Part shown: positions 1-10,693 of the stretch, in pieces
Layout of the letters: each line of letters begins with the position of its first letter
How positions within the stretch are numbered: position 1 is the stretch's first letter
Origin: Polynucleobacter sp. UK-Gri1-W3
GTDB taxonomy: Bacteria > Pseudomonadota > Gammaproteobacteria > Burkholderiales > Burkholderiaceae
NCBI RefSeq assembly: GCF_018881595.1
Contig: NZ_JACVQA010000008.1
Location: 290,061 to 354,060 of the forward strand
Length of the DNA stretch: 64,000 nucleotides
Reading direction: 5' to 3'
Notes under the pieces: model-generated
What the model was told of the DNA's origin: nothing
Seen by the model: only the letters and a program-made list of their open reading frames with translations
Database searches by the model: none
Made by a program: the position numbers and the translations under genes

Positions 1-1929
1 CGCATGGGAATGGGTCTTGATGAGATTTACGCTGAAACTAAGGTTGATCCTTGGTTCTTAGAGCAAATTGAAGAACTCATCACGATTGAAACCGAACTTA
101 AGCAGCGTAAGATTGATAGCCTAACAGCGCCCGAATTGCGTTTTGTAAAGCAAAAAGGTTTTTCTGATCGTCGCTTAGCTAAGTTACTTAAAGTTGATGC
201 GGCTTCTGTTCGCGCCGCACGTCATCGCTTAAAGGTAGTTCCTGTTTATAAGCGTGTGGATACCTGTGCTGCAGAATTCTCAACAAACACCGCCTACTTG
301 TATTCAACATATGAAGCGGAGCATGGTGAGTGCGAGTCACAACCGACTAATAAAGAGAAGATTATGGTTTTGGGCGGAGGTCCGAACCGAATTGGTCAAG
401 GTATTGAGTTTGACTATTGCTGTGTACATGCTGCCTTAGCAATGCGTGATGATGGTTATGAAACGATTATGGTCAACTGCAATCCTGAAACAGTTTCTAC
501 TGACTACGACACTTCTGATCGCCTGTACTTTGAGCCATTAACACTCGAAGATGTATTAGAAATCGTTGCCAAAGAAAAGCCAAAAGGCGTCATCGTTCAG
601 TATGGCGGTCAAACTCCTTTGAAATTAGCTCTTGATCTTGAGCGTAATGGTGTCCCAATCATTGGCACTTCACCTGACATGATCGATGCTGCAGAAGATC
701 GCGAACGCTTCCAAAAGCTACTTCAGGATCTTGGTTTGCGTCAGCCACCTAACCGTACGGCACGTACTGAAGAAGAGGCTCTCAAGCTTGCTGAAGAAAT
801 TGGCTATCCATTAGTAGTTCGTCCTTCTTATGTTTTAGGTGGTCGCGCAATGGAAATCGTTCATGATGGCCGTGATCTAGAGCGCTACATGCGTGAAGCC
901 GTGAAAGTTTCACATGATTCTCCAGTTTTGTTAGATCGCTTTTTAAATGATGCCATCGAGTGCGACGTGGATTGCATTAGTGATGGTGAAGCCGTTTTCA
1001 TTGGCGGCGTCATGGAACATATAGAACAGGCTGGTGTGCACTCTGGCGACTCAGCTTGTTCTTTGCCGCCATATTCATTATCAGAAGAAACAGTTGACGA
1101 AATTAAACGTCAGACTGCTGCAATGGCCAAAGGGCTTAATGTTGTTGGCTTAATGAACGTGCAATTTGCGATTCAAAATGTTGACGGCAAAGACGTAATT
1201 TACGTTCTAGAAGTCAATCCACGCGCATCACGAACTGTTCCATTTGTTTCCAAGGCAACTGGCTTGCAGCTTGCCAAGATTGCAGCTCGTTGCATGGTTG
1301 GTCAAACTTTAGCTCAGCAAGGTATTCAGACGGAAGTCAAGCCTCCATACTTCTCTGTTAAAGAGGCGGTCTTCCCGTTCAATAAATTCCCAGGAATTGA
1401 TCCAATTCTTGGGCCAGAGATGCGTTCTACTGGTGAAGTGATGGGTGTGGGCAAGACTTTTGGAGAAGCCTTGTTTAAGTCTCAATTGGGTGCTGGCATT
1501 AAGTTGCCCAAGAGCGGAACTGTTCTTCTCACGGTTAAAGACAGCGATAAACCAAAAGCAATTGAAGTTGCAAAGTTATTGCATCAACTCGGTTTCCCGA
1601 TGGTTGCTACCAAAGGTACTGCCGCTGCAATTGAGGCAGCTGGTTTACCAGTTAAGGTGGTGAACAAGGTCAAAGATGGTCGTCCGCATATTGTGGATTT
1701 CATCAAAAATGGGGAGATTTCATTGGTATTTACGACCGTGGATGAGACTCGGACTGCGATTGCAGACTCAAGATCCATTCGAACTAGCGCACAAGCTAAT
1801 GGCGTGACGTATTACACGACGATTAGCGCAGCACGTGCGGTTATGGATGGGTTGCTGGCGTCACAAAATGGCAAGCTTGAGTCGCTTGAGGTCTATTCAT
1901 TACAAAACTTACATCGGGCGCTTATTTAA
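1..1929 (+). CDS. carB: Carbamoyl-phosphate synthase large subunit, 3' part
   Basis: Makes carbamoyl phosphate from bicarbonate, ammonia (tunnelled from the CarA glutaminase) and two ATP, for pyrimidines and arginine. The reading frame is open at the window edge, so only about 640 of roughly 1,080 residues are present. Seen: the start of the second synthetase half ([17 protein letters not shown] near residue 120 of the fragment), its ATP-grasp region ([19 protein letters not shown]), and the C-terminal MGS-like allosteric domain from about residue 500. The stop is intact. greA follows after 58 bases, as in other Burkholderiales. Confidence 0.97.
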   Translation, partial: RMGMGLDEIYAETKVDPWFLEQIEELITIETELKQRKIDSLTAPELRFVKQKGFSDRRLAKLLKVDAASVRAARHRLKVVPVYKRVDTCAAEFSTNTAYLYSTYEAEHGECESQPTNKEKIMVLGGGPNRIGQGIEFDYCCVHAALAMRDDGYETIMVNCNPETVSTDYDTSDRLYFEPLTLEDVLEIVAKEKPKGVIVQYGGQTPLKLALDLERNGVPIIGTSPDMIDAAEDRERFQKLLQDLGLRQPPNRTARTEEEALKLAEEIGYPLVVRPSYVLGGRAMEIVHDGRDLERYMREAVKVSHDSPVLLDRFLNDAIECDVDCISDGEAVFIGGVMEHIEQAGVHSGDSACSLPPYSLSEETVDEIKRQTAAMAKGLNVVGLMNVQFAIQNVDGKDVIYVLEVNPRASRTVPFVSKATGLQLAKIAARCMVGQTLAQQGIQTEVKPPYFSVKEAVFPFNKFPGIDPILGPEMRSTGEVMGVGKTFGEALFKSQLGAGIKLPKSGTVLLTVKDSDKPKAIEVAKLLHQLGFPMVATKGTAAAIEAAGLPVKVVNKVKDGRPHIVDFIKNGEISLVFTTVDETRTAIADSRSIRTSAQANGVTYYTTISAARAVMDGLLASQNGKLESLEVYSLQNLHRALI

Positions 1930-1987
1930 TCTAAAATTAACTTTTATACGCGTAATTTTGCGCACGAATTTAAGTTAGGTTAGTAGC

Positions 1988-2464
1988 ATGAGCACAATTC
2001 CGATTACCAAGCGCGGTGCAGAACTTCTTAAAGAAGAGTTGCACCGCCTTAAGCATATAGAGCGCCCCTCAGTGATTATTGCCATCTCTGAGGCTCGCGC
2101 GCAAGGCGACTTGTCAGAGAATGCTGAATACGATGCCGCCAAAGAAAAACAAGGCTTTATTGAAGGCCGTATTCAAGAGCTGGAAGGCAAACTTTCGGCA
2201 GCACAAATCATTGATCCTGCTTCACTTGATGTGACGGGCCGCGTTGTTTTTGGCGCTACTGTTGACTTGGAAGATTTAGAAGATGGTACTAAATTGACCT
2301 ATCAGATAGTAGGCGACGATGAAGCTGACATCGAGTTCAATAAAATTTCTATAAGCTCTCCTATTGCTCGCGCATTGATCAGCAAAGAAGAGGGTGATGT
2401 TGTTGCAGTGCAGGCACCTGGCGGTAATCGCGAAGTTGAAATCTTGGCCGTGCGATACGTGTAA
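1988..2464 (+). CDS. greA: Transcription elongation factor GreA
   Basis: Rescues backtracked RNA polymerase by stimulating transcript cleavage through the secondary channel. The 158 residues match the usual family length: an N-terminal antiparallel coiled coil ([15 protein letters not shown], then the tip region [16 protein letters not shown] with its acidic residues) and a C-terminal FKBP-like domain beginning near [13 protein letters not shown]. Starts at ATG. Its TAA stop shares one base with the ATG of the next gene, so the two are probably translationally coupled. Confidence 0.97.
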   Translation: MSTIPITKRGAELLKEELHRLKHIERPSVIIAISEARAQGDLSENAEYDAAKEKQGFIEGRIQELEGKLSAAQIIDPASLDVTGRVVFGATVDLEDLEDGTKLTYQIVGDDEADIEFNKISISSPIARALISKEEGDVVAVQAPGGNREVEILAVRYV

Positions 2465-2937
2465 TGCATTACCTACGAACCCAGAGAATTTTTTGCCTCA
2501 TTTCAGGTCTCTGGGTTGGTAGCTTTATAAGCATTGGATTTTTAGTTGTACCCGTTCTTTTTTCAAGCCTAGGTGACAGGCAAGTCGCCGGAATGGTGGC
2601 CGCGAATCTTTTTAAAGTAACCGCCTATTCAGGTGTGGTTATCTCCTCACTATTAATGGTGATGGCAAGCTTTCTAGTGCGTCATGAGTTGTCGCATTAC
2701 CGTCTAATGCGCTGGATATTGCTAGGTATGTTGGCTTGCGCAGTGGGCGCTGCATTTATCCTAATACCCTGGATGAACTCCCTAAGAGATCAAGCCTTAT
2801 ATTCAGGCCTATCTGTTCGTGAATCAGCTGATGCCGTTTTATTTGGTCGCCTGCATGGCGCCTCTAGCATTCTGTTTATGATTCAGGCCTTGCTTGGACT
2901 TGTGCTTGTTTGGCGGTCAACAAAAAACGCCGACTAG
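2464..2937 (+). CDS. DUF4149 family membrane protein
   Basis: A 157-residue inner-membrane protein with four predicted hydrophobic segments (near residues 8-30, 48-68, 82-103 and 132-150). Layout and sequence (GSFISIGFLVVPVLF, AxxLFKVTAYSG) fit DUF4149, a family of unknown function usually beside greA in Betaproteobacteria. The start overlaps the greA stop by one base. No catalytic residues are recognisable. Family call is from memory of the pattern. Confidence 0.8.
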   Translation: MHYLRTQRIFCLISGLWVGSFISIGFLVVPVLFSSLGDRQVAGMVAANLFKVTAYSGVVISSLLMVMASFLVRHELSHYRLMRWILLGMLACAVGAAFILIPWMNSLRDQALYSGLSVRESADAVLFGRLHGASSILFMIQALLGLVLVWRSTKNAD

Positions 2938-2976
2938 CAGCGTTTTTCTTTGAATCTAGACCCTATCTAGAGTCTA

Positions 2977-3603
2977 TTAAGAGCCCAATGATTTTTTCTT
3001 GGTGCTGCTCATTCTTACCTTACGTTTTTTAATTGGCGCAGGTGCAGCTGTAGCTTTTCTATAGCCAGGAGAAGACCAACCAATTTTTGACTCAGCTGCC
3101 TCTGAACGCAATACCCGTTTCTTAGGGGTTGCTGACTTGACTGCTGCAGCTCGCTCAAATGGAGACTTGTTGGCGGCAGAGCGACGATCAGATCTTTCGG
3201 AAGTACTTGTGCGTACGCCCGCTTTTGTTACCGTACGATTAGGTTGACGTTTGGTACGTGGTGCTTGCAGTGACTTTTTAGTCTGCTTGCTAGAGCGTCC
3301 AAGATTACTGAATGCTTCTTCAACAGCATCTTTTGGTTTCCACAGCACTAGCAATTTGCCGATGTGCTGAACAGGAGCAGCGTCTAACTTATCGCAGAGT
3401 TCTTCGAAGATCGCGGTACGCGCTTCACGATCATCACCAAAAACGCGAATCTTGATTAAACCGTGGTGCTGAATTGCTAATTTAGCTTCTTTAACTACGG
3501 CGGAGGTTAAACCATCGCCGCCAACCATCACAACAGGGCTTAGGTCATGTGCGTCGGCTTTGAGGGATTTACGTTGAGCAGGGGTAAGGATTAGTGCGGT
3601 CAT
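2977..3603 (-). CDS. yhbY: YhbY-type CRM-domain RNA-binding protein with basic tail
   Basis: The first ~97 residues are a CRM domain (LTPAQRKSLKADAHDLSPVV, then HHGLIKIRVFGDDREAR), as in YhbY, which associates with pre-50S ribosomal particles. Residues ~100-208 are a low-complexity Lys/Arg/Ser/Ala-rich tail not found in the ~97-residue E. coli protein; it is probably disordered and may add non-specific RNA affinity (inference). The gene is divergent from rlmE, a ribosomal RNA methyltransferase, a typical neighbour. Confidence 0.9.
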   Translation of the reverse strand: MTALILTPAQRKSLKADAHDLSPVVMVGGDGLTSAVVKEAKLAIQHHGLIKIRVFGDDREARTAIFEELCDKLDAAPVQHIGKLLVLWKPKDAVEEAFSNLGRSSKQTKKSLQAPRTKRQPNRTVTKAGVRTSTSERSDRRSAANKSPFERAAAVKSATPKKRVLRSEAAESKIGWSSPGYRKATAAPAPIKKRKVRMSSTKKKSLGS

Positions 3604-3729
3604 GTCCTTGATGATAGAGCATTCAACCTGTAATTCAGCTCATTACAGCAAATTTAACAATATATTGCTTAATTCCTTTTGCTTTAGGGGGCGGAAAATA
3701 GGAAAATAGATGTCGAAAGTGGGTAAGTT

Positions 3730-4404
3730 GTGGCAAAGAATAAATTTAATAAAAGTTGGTTACAGGATCACCTAACTGATCCCTACGTAAAGATGGCTCA
3801 AAAAGAGGGTTATCGGGCGAGGGCGGTTTATAAGCTCAGTGAAATTGACGAGCAAGATCACCTCATCAAAGCAGGCATGACTATTGTGGACTTGGGAAGC
3901 GCCCCTGGGAGCTGGTCTCAGTACGCTCGTAATCGCTTAACTGAGCTTGGCAAAACCAATCCCAAGATCGAGTCTGGCAAACCTGATGGTCAGATTATTG
4001 CGATTGATATTCTGCCAATGGAAGATATTGCTGATGTCAGCTTTATTCAAGGAGACTTCCGTGAAGATGAGGGTCTTGCTGCGCTTGAGGCTTTACTTCC
4101 TCAAGAGGCCGAAGGCAAGGTGGATTTGGTTCTATCCGATATGGCACCCAACCTTTCTGGGGTTGGCGTAGCTGATGCTGCTAGGATGGCCTTTTTAGCT
4201 GAGATAGCTCTGGACTTTGCCACTGCCCACCTGAAACCTGAAGGTGCGCTATTGATTAAGTGCTTTAACGGCAGTGGTTACAGTCAAATCGTGGAATCCT
4301 TTAAAAAGGTCTTCAAGACAGTTGCCTCCCGCAAACCTAAGGCATCAAGAGCAAAGTCTTCAGAGATCTTCTTATTGGGTAGAAACCTAAAATCTACAAA
4401 ATAG
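3730..4404 (+). CDS. rlmE: 23S rRNA (uridine-2'-O) methyltransferase RlmE/FtsJ
   Basis: Methylates the 2'-O of U2552 in the A-loop of 23S rRNA late in 50S assembly, using S-adenosylmethionine. The 224 residues show the family features: [12 protein letters not shown] near the N-terminus, the SAM-binding motif [12 protein letters not shown] (about residue 54), [10 protein letters not shown], and [11 protein letters not shown] near the end, which supply the K-D-K catalytic set. The start is GTG, giving [11 protein letters not shown]. ftsH follows, the conserved ftsJ-ftsH order. Confidence 0.96.
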   Translation: MAKNKFNKSWLQDHLTDPYVKMAQKEGYRARAVYKLSEIDEQDHLIKAGMTIVDLGSAPGSWSQYARNRLTELGKTNPKIESGKPDGQIIAIDILPMEDIADVSFIQGDFREDEGLAALEALLPQEAEGKVDLVLSDMAPNLSGVGVADAARMAFLAEIALDFATAHLKPEGALLIKCFNGSGYSQIVESFKKVFKTVASRKPKASRAKSSEIFLLGRNLKSTK

Positions 4405-4548
4405 GTCCCAAAAGACTAAATAACCCCAAATTAGTAGGGTTTTAATAAATAAATATGCCATTAGCCCTTGAAAAGGGCTGGTAGTAGAATCAAATACTAA
4501 GGTAGCGATTCGCTTTAACTCCTGGATCAATCCAGAAAAGGACTCATT

Positions 4549-6426
4549 TTGAACAGCAATATGTTCCAAAAAATCGGTGTGTGGCTCATTGTGGGTCTGG
4601 TGCTTTTTACTGTTTTTAAACAGTTCGATAAGCCCAAGGATCAAACACAAGTTACCTATTCTCAGTTTATGGACGATGCCAAGGCTGGCAAAGTTAAACG
4701 TGTAGATGTGCAGGGACGCACGTTACAGGTCACACCTGCTGATGGCACCAAATATTCGATTATCTCTCCCGGAGATATCTGGATGGTTGGCGATCTCATG
4801 AAATACGGAGTTCAAGTTACCGGTAAGGCTGATGATGAGCCTAATATGCTGGTTTCTGCTTTGTACTACCTTGGGCCAACACTATTGATTATTGGTTTTT
4901 GGTTTTTCATGATGCGTCAGATGCAAGGCGGCGGAAAAGGCGGGGCATTCTCTTTTGGAAAATCTAAAGCCCGTTTAATCGATGAGAATAGCAACACAGT
5001 TACCTTTGCCGATGTCGCTGGATGTGATGAAGCAAAAGAAGAGGTCTTTGAGATCGTTGACTTCTTGAAGGATCCACAAAAGTTTCAAAAGCTCGGTGGC
5101 CGTATCCCACATGGTGTATTACTTGTAGGCCCTCCAGGCACTGGTAAGACCCTTTTAGCACGCGCCATTGCTGGTGAAGCGAAGGTTCCATTCTTTTCAA
5201 TCTCTGGCTCTGACTTCGTTGAGATGTTTGTTGGTGTTGGTGCATCTCGTGTGCGCGATATGTTTGAGAACGCCAAGAAAAATTCCCCTTGCATCATCTT
5301 TATTGATGAGATCGATGCTGTTGGTCGTCACCGCGGTGCTGGTATGGGCGGCGGTAATGATGAGCGCGAACAAACTCTCAATCAAATGTTGGTTGAGATG
5401 GATGGTTTTGAAAGCAACAGCGGCGTGATTGTAGTTGCCGCGACCAACCGCTCTGATGTGCTGGATAAGGCTTTATTGCGTCCAGGACGTTTCGATCGTC
5501 AAGTTCACGTAGGCTTGCCCGACATTCGTGGTCGCGAGCAAATCTTGCAAGTACATATGCGCAAAGTTCCTATTGATCCTGATGTAAATGCCGCTGTTTT
5601 GGCTCGCGGCAATCCAGGTTTCTCGGGTGCAGATTTGGCTAACCTAGTAAACGAGTCCGCATTGTTTGCAGCGCGTCGAAATAAGCGTGCAGTAGACATG
5701 AAAGATTTTGAAGATGCAAAAGACAAAATCTTTATGGGGCCTGAGCGTAAGTCTGCTGTGATGCGCGAAGAAGAGCGTCGTAATACGGCTTATCACGAGT
5801 CTGGTCATGCAGTGGTTGCCAAGGTGCTGCCTAAGGCTGATCCAGTCCATAAGGTCACCATCATGCCGCGCGGTATGGCCTTAGGCGTAACGTGGCAGTT
5901 ACCTGAATTTGATCGCGTGAATTTGTATAAAGATCGCATGATGGAAGAATTGGCCATTTTGTTTGGTGGACGTGCCGCAGAAGAGTTGTTTCTACATTCT
6001 TCAAGCACAGGCGCCTCTAATGACTTTGAGCGTGCCACCAAGATGGCTCGCGATATGGTTACTCGCTACGGCATGAGTGATAGCCTTGGCACGATGGTTT
6101 ATGTTGATACTGAGTCAGAGAGCATTTTTGGTCGCAACAGCACTAAAACTGTTTCTGAGTTAACCCAGCAAAAAGTGGATGCAGAGATTCGTGCATTGGT
6201 GGATAGTCAGTACGCTTTGGCCAGATCGATCCTAGAGCAAAATCGCGATAAGGTAGAGGCAATGGTAACTGCATTGCTTGAGTGGGAGACTATTGATGCT
6301 GAGCAAATTAATGACATCATGGAAGGTCGACCACCTAGAGCGCCAAAAACTTCATCTGCAACACAGTTTGGCAACTCCGCTGGAACACCCGGCCCAGCGA
6401 CTGGTAGCGCCCCTGCTACTGCATAA
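4549..6426 (+). CDS. ftsH: ATP-dependent zinc metalloprotease FtsH
   Basis: Membrane-anchored AAA+ protease that removes unassembled membrane proteins and short-lived regulators. Seen in 625 residues: two membrane segments (about 7-25 and 100-122), Walker A GPPGTGKT near residue 195, Walker [12 protein letters not shown], the arginine-finger region [10 protein letters not shown], and the zinc site HESGH near residue 416. I chose the TTG start because AAAAGGA lies 6 bases upstream and it yields the usual MNxNMF N-terminus; an ATG four codons later is the alternative. The Pro/Ala/Ser-rich C-terminus is normal. Confidence 0.97.
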   Translation: MNSNMFQKIGVWLIVGLVLFTVFKQFDKPKDQTQVTYSQFMDDAKAGKVKRVDVQGRTLQVTPADGTKYSIISPGDIWMVGDLMKYGVQVTGKADDEPNMLVSALYYLGPTLLIIGFWFFMMRQMQGGGKGGAFSFGKSKARLIDENSNTVTFADVAGCDEAKEEVFEIVDFLKDPQKFQKLGGRIPHGVLLVGPPGTGKTLLARAIAGEAKVPFFSISGSDFVEMFVGVGASRVRDMFENAKKNSPCIIFIDEIDAVGRHRGAGMGGGNDEREQTLNQMLVEMDGFESNSGVIVVAATNRSDVLDKALLRPGRFDRQVHVGLPDIRGREQILQVHMRKVPIDPDVNAAVLARGNPGFSGADLANLVNESALFAARRNKRAVDMKDFEDAKDKIFMGPERKSAVMREEERRNTAYHESGHAVVAKVLPKADPVHKVTIMPRGMALGVTWQLPEFDRVNLYKDRMMEELAILFGGRAAEELFLHSSSTGASNDFERATKMARDMVTRYGMSDSLGTMVYVDTESESIFGRNSTKTVSELTQQKVDAEIRALVDSQYALARSILEQNRDKVEAMVTALLEWETIDAEQINDIMEGRPPRAPKTSSATQFGNSAGTPGPATGSAPATA

Positions 6427-6473
6427 GCGCGCTTGATGGCTTTGCTTTGAGTCCCAATCAAGGTCACATAGAT

Positions 6474-7313
6474 ATGCCCACAACTTGGCGTTGTGGGCGT
6501 TTTCTTTTTGACTTTAACAAATGTAAACGCCCAATCGTCATGGGAATTCTTAATGCAACACCTGACTCATTTTCCGATGGAGGAAAATTTAGAACTCCAA
6601 AAGACGCTGTAGCCCAGGCAGAGCATATGATTGCTAATGGCGCTGATCTTATTGATATTGGCGGTGAATCTACGAGGCCCGGGGCAGAGCCTGTGCAATT
6701 ACAAGAAGAGTTGGATAGAGTACTTCCGGTAATAGAGGCGCTTAAAGACTGCGGAGTGCCGCTATCAATTGACACCTATAAAGCTGAAACTATGCGTCAA
6801 GCATTGCGCCTTGGCGTAGATTGCGTAAATGATGTTTGGGCGCTTAGACAGAATGGTTCTATTGATGCTGTTTTAGAGAGTAAGGATTGCGGTATTGTTC
6901 TCATGCATATGCAACGCGATCCCGTCACGATGCAATTTAATCCCGCCTATCAGGATGTGATTCTTGATGTGAAGCAGTTTCTTGGCGATCGAGTTGAGTT
7001 ATTAATTGCCAAGGGTATCGGTAGAAATCGAATCGCCATTGATCCTGGCTTTGGATTTGGTAAAACTCTCGAGCACAACCTGAATATGCTGACAAATTTT
7101 GCTCAGTTCTCAACCTTAGGTCTTCCTGTACTAGCGGGCATCTCTCGAAAGTCGATGCTAGGCAAAATCACGGGAAAAGATACCAATGAACGTGTTGCTG
7201 CCAGTATTGCTGCAGCCATCATGGCAGCCGATCGGGGCGCTAAGATTGTCCGGGTTCATGATGTAGCCCAGACTGTAGAAGCTCTCAAGCTTTGGGAGGC
7301 GGTAAATTCTTAG
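6474..7313 (+). CDS. folP: Dihydropteroate synthase
   Basis: Condenses p-aminobenzoate with hydroxymethyl-dihydropterin diphosphate in folate synthesis. TIM-barrel motifs are present: [39 protein letters not shown] and GISRKSMLG. An in-frame TTG at 6447 would add nine residues, but I prefer the ATG at 6474, which has AAGG about ten bases upstream and gives a family-typical length (279 residues). It sits between ftsH and glmM, the standard ftsH-folP-glmM order. Confidence 0.95.
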   Translation: MPTTWRCGRFLFDFNKCKRPIVMGILNATPDSFSDGGKFRTPKDAVAQAEHMIANGADLIDIGGESTRPGAEPVQLQEELDRVLPVIEALKDCGVPLSIDTYKAETMRQALRLGVDCVNDVWALRQNGSIDAVLESKDCGIVLMHMQRDPVTMQFNPAYQDVILDVKQFLGDRVELLIAKGIGRNRIAIDPGFGFGKTLEHNLNMLTNFAQFSTLGLPVLAGISRKSMLGKITGKDTNERVAASIAAAIMAADRGAKIVRVHDVAQTVEALKLWEAVNS

Positions 7314-7342
7314 AGACGTATCTAAGTTTTATAATGACACCT

Positions 7343-8686
7343 ATGAAAAAACAATATTTTGGTACTGACGGTATTCGTGGCGAAGTAGGGCAGTTTCCGA
7401 TTGTTCCGGAATTTATGACTCGCTTAGGTTATGCGGCAGGCAAAGTATTAACGCGCAATGCAAAACCCGGTGAGCGCTGCAAAATATTGATCGGTAAAGA
7501 TACTCGTGTTTCTGGTTACCTTTTGGAGGCTGCGCTGGAAGCAGGTTTTGCTGCTGCCGGCGTAGATGTCATGCTTTGCGGCCCCATTCCGACGCCAGGG
7601 GTCGCCTACCTTACCAAAGCTTTGCGACTTTCAGCTGGTCTGGTAATCTCTGCGTCACACAATCCGTATCAAGATAACGGCATTAAGTTTTTCTCGGCTA
7701 AAGGCGACAAGCTTTCCGATCAATTTGAGCTTGATATTGAGGCTGAATTAGAAAAGCCTATGCGCTGTGTTAATTCAAAAGAACTAGGTAAGGCATTTCG
7801 ATTAGATGATGCTGCAGGACGCTACATTGAGTTCTGTAAATCCACATTCCCCGGGGAACTCAATCTCAAGGGTTTAAAGCTTGTAGTTGATTGTGCGAAT
7901 GGAGCTGCGTATCACACTGCACCTCACGTTTTTCATGAGCTAGGAGCCGAAGTTATCTCTATTGGCGTGAGTCCCGATGGTCGAAATATCAATGAAGGCT
8001 GTGGTGCAACAGCACCAGCAGCTTTAATTGCTAAAGTTAAAGAGGTAGGAGCTGATTTAGGTATTGCCCTAGACGGAGATGCTGACCGTCTGCAAATGGT
8101 TGATGCTTCAGGACGTCTTTTTAACGGCGATGAACTGCTATATGTGTTGACTAAAGATCGCTTAGATCGTGGGCAGCAACTTGGTGGTGCAGTGGGTACC
8201 CTCATGACTAATCTGGCTGTTGAAAATGCTATCAAAGCACTCGGAATTGGTTTTGAGCGTGCTAACGTTGGTGATCGTTATGTTTTAGAACTTCTCAAAC
8301 AGAATGGCTGGATTATTGGCGGTGAGGGCTCTGGCCATATCCTTTGCCTAGATCAGCACTCTACCGGAGATGGGACAATTGCCGCTCTTCAGGTGTTAGC
8401 GGCAATGAGTCAAAATAAGAAAAGTCTTGCGCAGTTATTAGATTCAGTTAAGGTCTACCCACAGGTTCTTTTAAATGTGAAATTTAAACCTGGTTACGAC
8501 TGGAAGTCTGACGAAAATCTGGCTAAACAAATTGCCAAGGTTGAGTCTGAGCTGAAAAATATAGGTAGATTATTAATACGAGCCTCTGGCACAGAGCCTT
8601 TGCTACGTGTGATGGTAGAGACCAAAGAAGTTGATCTGGCTATGAGTGCTGCTAAAAGTATTGCTGATTTAGTGCCAACCGCATAA
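7343..8686 (+). CDS. glmM: Phosphoglucosamine mutase
   Basis: Interconverts glucosamine-6-phosphate and glucosamine-1-phosphate on the way to UDP-GlcNAc for peptidoglycan and LPS. Seen: N-terminal [15 protein letters not shown], the active-site phosphoserine loop [16 protein letters not shown], the metal loop DGDADR, the sugar-binding GGEGSGH and the phosphate-binding [14 protein letters not shown]. Of two nearby ATGs (7334 and 7343) I prefer 7343 because MKKQYFG matches the family start; a further upstream ORF start would overlap folP and is unlikely. Confidence 0.95.
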   Translation: MKKQYFGTDGIRGEVGQFPIVPEFMTRLGYAAGKVLTRNAKPGERCKILIGKDTRVSGYLLEAALEAGFAAAGVDVMLCGPIPTPGVAYLTKALRLSAGLVISASHNPYQDNGIKFFSAKGDKLSDQFELDIEAELEKPMRCVNSKELGKAFRLDDAAGRYIEFCKSTFPGELNLKGLKLVVDCANGAAYHTAPHVFHELGAEVISIGVSPDGRNINEGCGATAPAALIAKVKEVGADLGIALDGDADRLQMVDASGRLFNGDELLYVLTKDRLDRGQQLGGAVGTLMTNLAVENAIKALGIGFERANVGDRYVLELLKQNGWIIGGEGSGHILCLDQHSTGDGTIAALQVLAAMSQNKKSLAQLLDSVKVYPQVLLNVKFKPGYDWKSDENLAKQIAKVESELKNIGRLLIRASGTEPLLRVMVETKEVDLAMSAAKSIADLVPTA

Positions 8687-8769
8687 CTATATAAGCAATC
8701 TTAAGCGTTTTTCTAAACCATGCATCACCTGATCATTTAATTTAAATTCTTGAAAGCAGGATTTAACGT

Positions 8770-9597
8770 ATGAAACTGCATCCATCTATTACCAACAGAG
8801 AATTTAAGCTGCTAATTAAGCCTAAAGGCCTTGATCGACATGGCAAAATTTTGCTTCTTAGCGAACAGATTGTGAAGTTCTGCAAGAAAAGTAAAGTAAA
8901 TTTCTTTCATCTTGATAACGCGAATACGGGCTTACGTAATATTTACTTTTACGATACCCCTGGCGAGGATTTTCGTTTAAATAATATTATTTTGCGCGTT
9001 CGAGAGTCACGACAGAATGTGTGGGTTGATGACTATGCAGAAGTAACTCTCAAGTGTCGAACTCATGACATGGAGCATGCTTCCAACTTCAATCCAACTC
9101 CACAAAAGAAAATAAAATCCAGAGCTCGCTTCAAAGAGGAAATCTTACGCGGCGACGATCTGGGCTCTAAACGTCAAATTTTCTCAAACAATGCTATTTT
9201 GGACGCGGTTCCAATTGATAGTTTATTTGAGAGATCCATAAGTGCTATATGTAAGTATTTTCCAGGCATGGCAAATCTCCCGATAGATAAAAAAACTCCT
9301 GTGAATATTGTTGGTGGACCTAAAAACAAGATTCTTGAAGCGTGTTTACCGTTGGGTAACCTAGTCTTTGGTGATGGTGTTCAAGCCCACTGTGAGATTG
9401 CCATTTGGTTTAGGACTGCTGGCGATCCAATCGTAGGCGAGCTCGCTTTTTCGTATCGCGTAAATGATGAAAATCGCTCACAAGCCAAAGCCCATAAGAG
9501 GGCAGATAAGTTTTTCAAAAAGCTTCAAACTGAATTGGCTGATTGGTTAGAAATTGGCAGCACAAAAACGGCATTAATCTATGGAAAGCCTGAATGA
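8770..9597 (+). CDS. CYTH-like domain protein of unknown substrate
   Basis: A 275-residue soluble protein I cannot name with certainty. The N-terminal third has spaced motifs reminiscent of CYTH/triphosphate-tunnel proteins: NREFKLLIKP, RNIYFYDTPGEDFRL, ILRVRESR and EVTLKCRTHD, i.e. alternating charged strands that in CYTH proteins bind triphosphate and metal. The C-terminal half (GGPKNKILEACLPLGNLVFG, SYRVNDENRSQAKAHKRADKFF) is not recognised. It overlaps the next gene by four bases (ATGA), but no functional link to chromate transport is evident. Family call is tentative. Confidence 0.55.
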   Translation: MKLHPSITNREFKLLIKPKGLDRHGKILLLSEQIVKFCKKSKVNFFHLDNANTGLRNIYFYDTPGEDFRLNNIILRVRESRQNVWVDDYAEVTLKCRTHDMEHASNFNPTPQKKIKSRARFKEEILRGDDLGSKRQIFSNNAILDAVPIDSLFERSISAICKYFPGMANLPIDKKTPVNIVGGPKNKILEACLPLGNLVFGDGVQAHCEIAIWFRTAGDPIVGELAFSYRVNDENRSQAKAHKRADKFFKKLQTELADWLEIGSTKTALIYGKPE

Positions 9598-10160
9598 GCT
9601 CCACAAGCTTGGCCGAAAAAGTGGTGCCAGTTGGTTTATATGACCTCTTTTTCCAGTTTTTACTTATTGGCGCTGTAAGCTTTGGTGGTGGAATCATTGC
9701 TTATGAGCGTATTCTTTTGATTGAAAAAAAACGCTGGCTCACAGCTGATGAATTTATGGGCTATCTCGCGATTAGCCAAACTATGCCGGGCTTAAATTCC
9801 GTGAACTTAGCGGTACTAGCAGGAGATCATTTGCGTGGCGCTTTAGGTGCTTTCGTAGCAACAATCGGCTTAATACTTCCTGGATCTCTATTTGTATTGA
9901 TCATTGGCGTTGCATACACTACCAATACTGATCACCCATTAGCAAACTTAATTTTGTCTGGAGTTGCTGCTGCAGCATGTGGTTTGTTGGCAGCAATTAC
10001 TTATCGAATAGGCGATGATCATTGGAAGCATCTTAAGTCGCTTTTCATTATCGTTCCGACCTTTATTTTGATGAGTTTTATAAAGCTTAGTCTGCCGATC
10101 GTCCTCTTAATAATGGCTCCGATTGCAATTTACATTTATCGTCCAAAAGTAAGCTCATGA
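9594..10160 (+). CDS. Chromate transporter family protein, first half
   Basis: Short-chain CHR-family inner-membrane protein of 188 residues, equivalent to the N-terminal half of long ChrA. Seen: the motif FGGGIIAYERI, then ISQTMPGLNSVNLAVLAGDHLRGALGA, and about six hydrophobic segments. Short-chain CHR proteins usually work as pairs to export chromate or a related oxyanion. The next gene, overlapping by four bases, is the partner. Substrate cannot be read from sequence; many CHR homologues are not chromate-specific. Confidence 0.88.
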   Translation: MSSTSLAEKVVPVGLYDLFFQFLLIGAVSFGGGIIAYERILLIEKKRWLTADEFMGYLAISQTMPGLNSVNLAVLAGDHLRGALGAFVATIGLILPGSLFVLIIGVAYTTNTDHPLANLILSGVAAAACGLLAAITYRIGDDHWKHLKSLFIIVPTFILMSFIKLSLPIVLLIMAPIAIYIYRPKVSS

Positions 10161-10681
10161 ATCATTTACTGTCATTAGCGCTCAGCTTTAGCATGCTGTC
10201 TCTTTTGGCAGTAGGGGGTGGTACTGCCGTTTTACCGGAGATGCAAACCTTACTAGTACATCAATTTGGTATTGATCATCTGCATTTTGTACATATTTAT
10301 AGTATCGGTCAAATTGCACCAGGCCCTAATATGTTGATGGTATTGGTGATCGGGTTTCAGGTTGCGGGCTTACTAGGCGCTGGAGTTGTTCTCCTTTCAT
10401 TTTTCTTACCCTCCAGTATTTTGTGTTTTTATGTCGGACGCATATGGAATCGCTTTGGCGAAAGCCCTTGGAGACGAAGTATCCAGAATGCTTTAGAGCC
10501 CATTTCAATCGGTTTAATGGCATCAGGTGTCTATGCTGTAGCCAAATCTTCTATTGTTAGCCCAATAACCCTTGGATTAGCTTTGATCTCTCTGTATCTC
10601 ATTTTGAGAACAAAAATCAATCCTGTGTTTGTGATTCTAGGATCTGGATTACTTGGGTATTTTCTGCTGAAATATTTTTAG
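10157..10681 (+). CDS. Chromate transporter family protein, second half
   Basis: Partner of the preceding short CHR protein; 174 residues with about six hydrophobic segments. The matching motifs are AVGGGTAVLPEMQTLLV and IGQIAPGPNMLMVLVIGFQVAGLLGA, the C-half counterparts of those in the first protein, in keeping with an origin by internal duplication. The ATG overlaps the upstream TGA, so the two are almost certainly co-translated. The convergent TonB receptor ends 13 bases beyond the stop. Confidence 0.88.
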   Translation: MNHLLSLALSFSMLSLLAVGGGTAVLPEMQTLLVHQFGIDHLHFVHIYSIGQIAPGPNMLMVLVIGFQVAGLLGAGVVLLSFFLPSSILCFYVGRIWNRFGESPWRRSIQNALEPISIGLMASGVYAVAKSSIVSPITLGLALISLYLILRTKINPVFVILGSGLLGYFLLKYF

Positions 10682-10693
10682 CGCATACCTTTA

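Noticed and set aside
7292-7342. Upstream start of glmM overlapping folP
   Set aside because: It would add [13 protein letters not shown], translated from the end of folP; family members start at the [12 protein letters not shown] segment.
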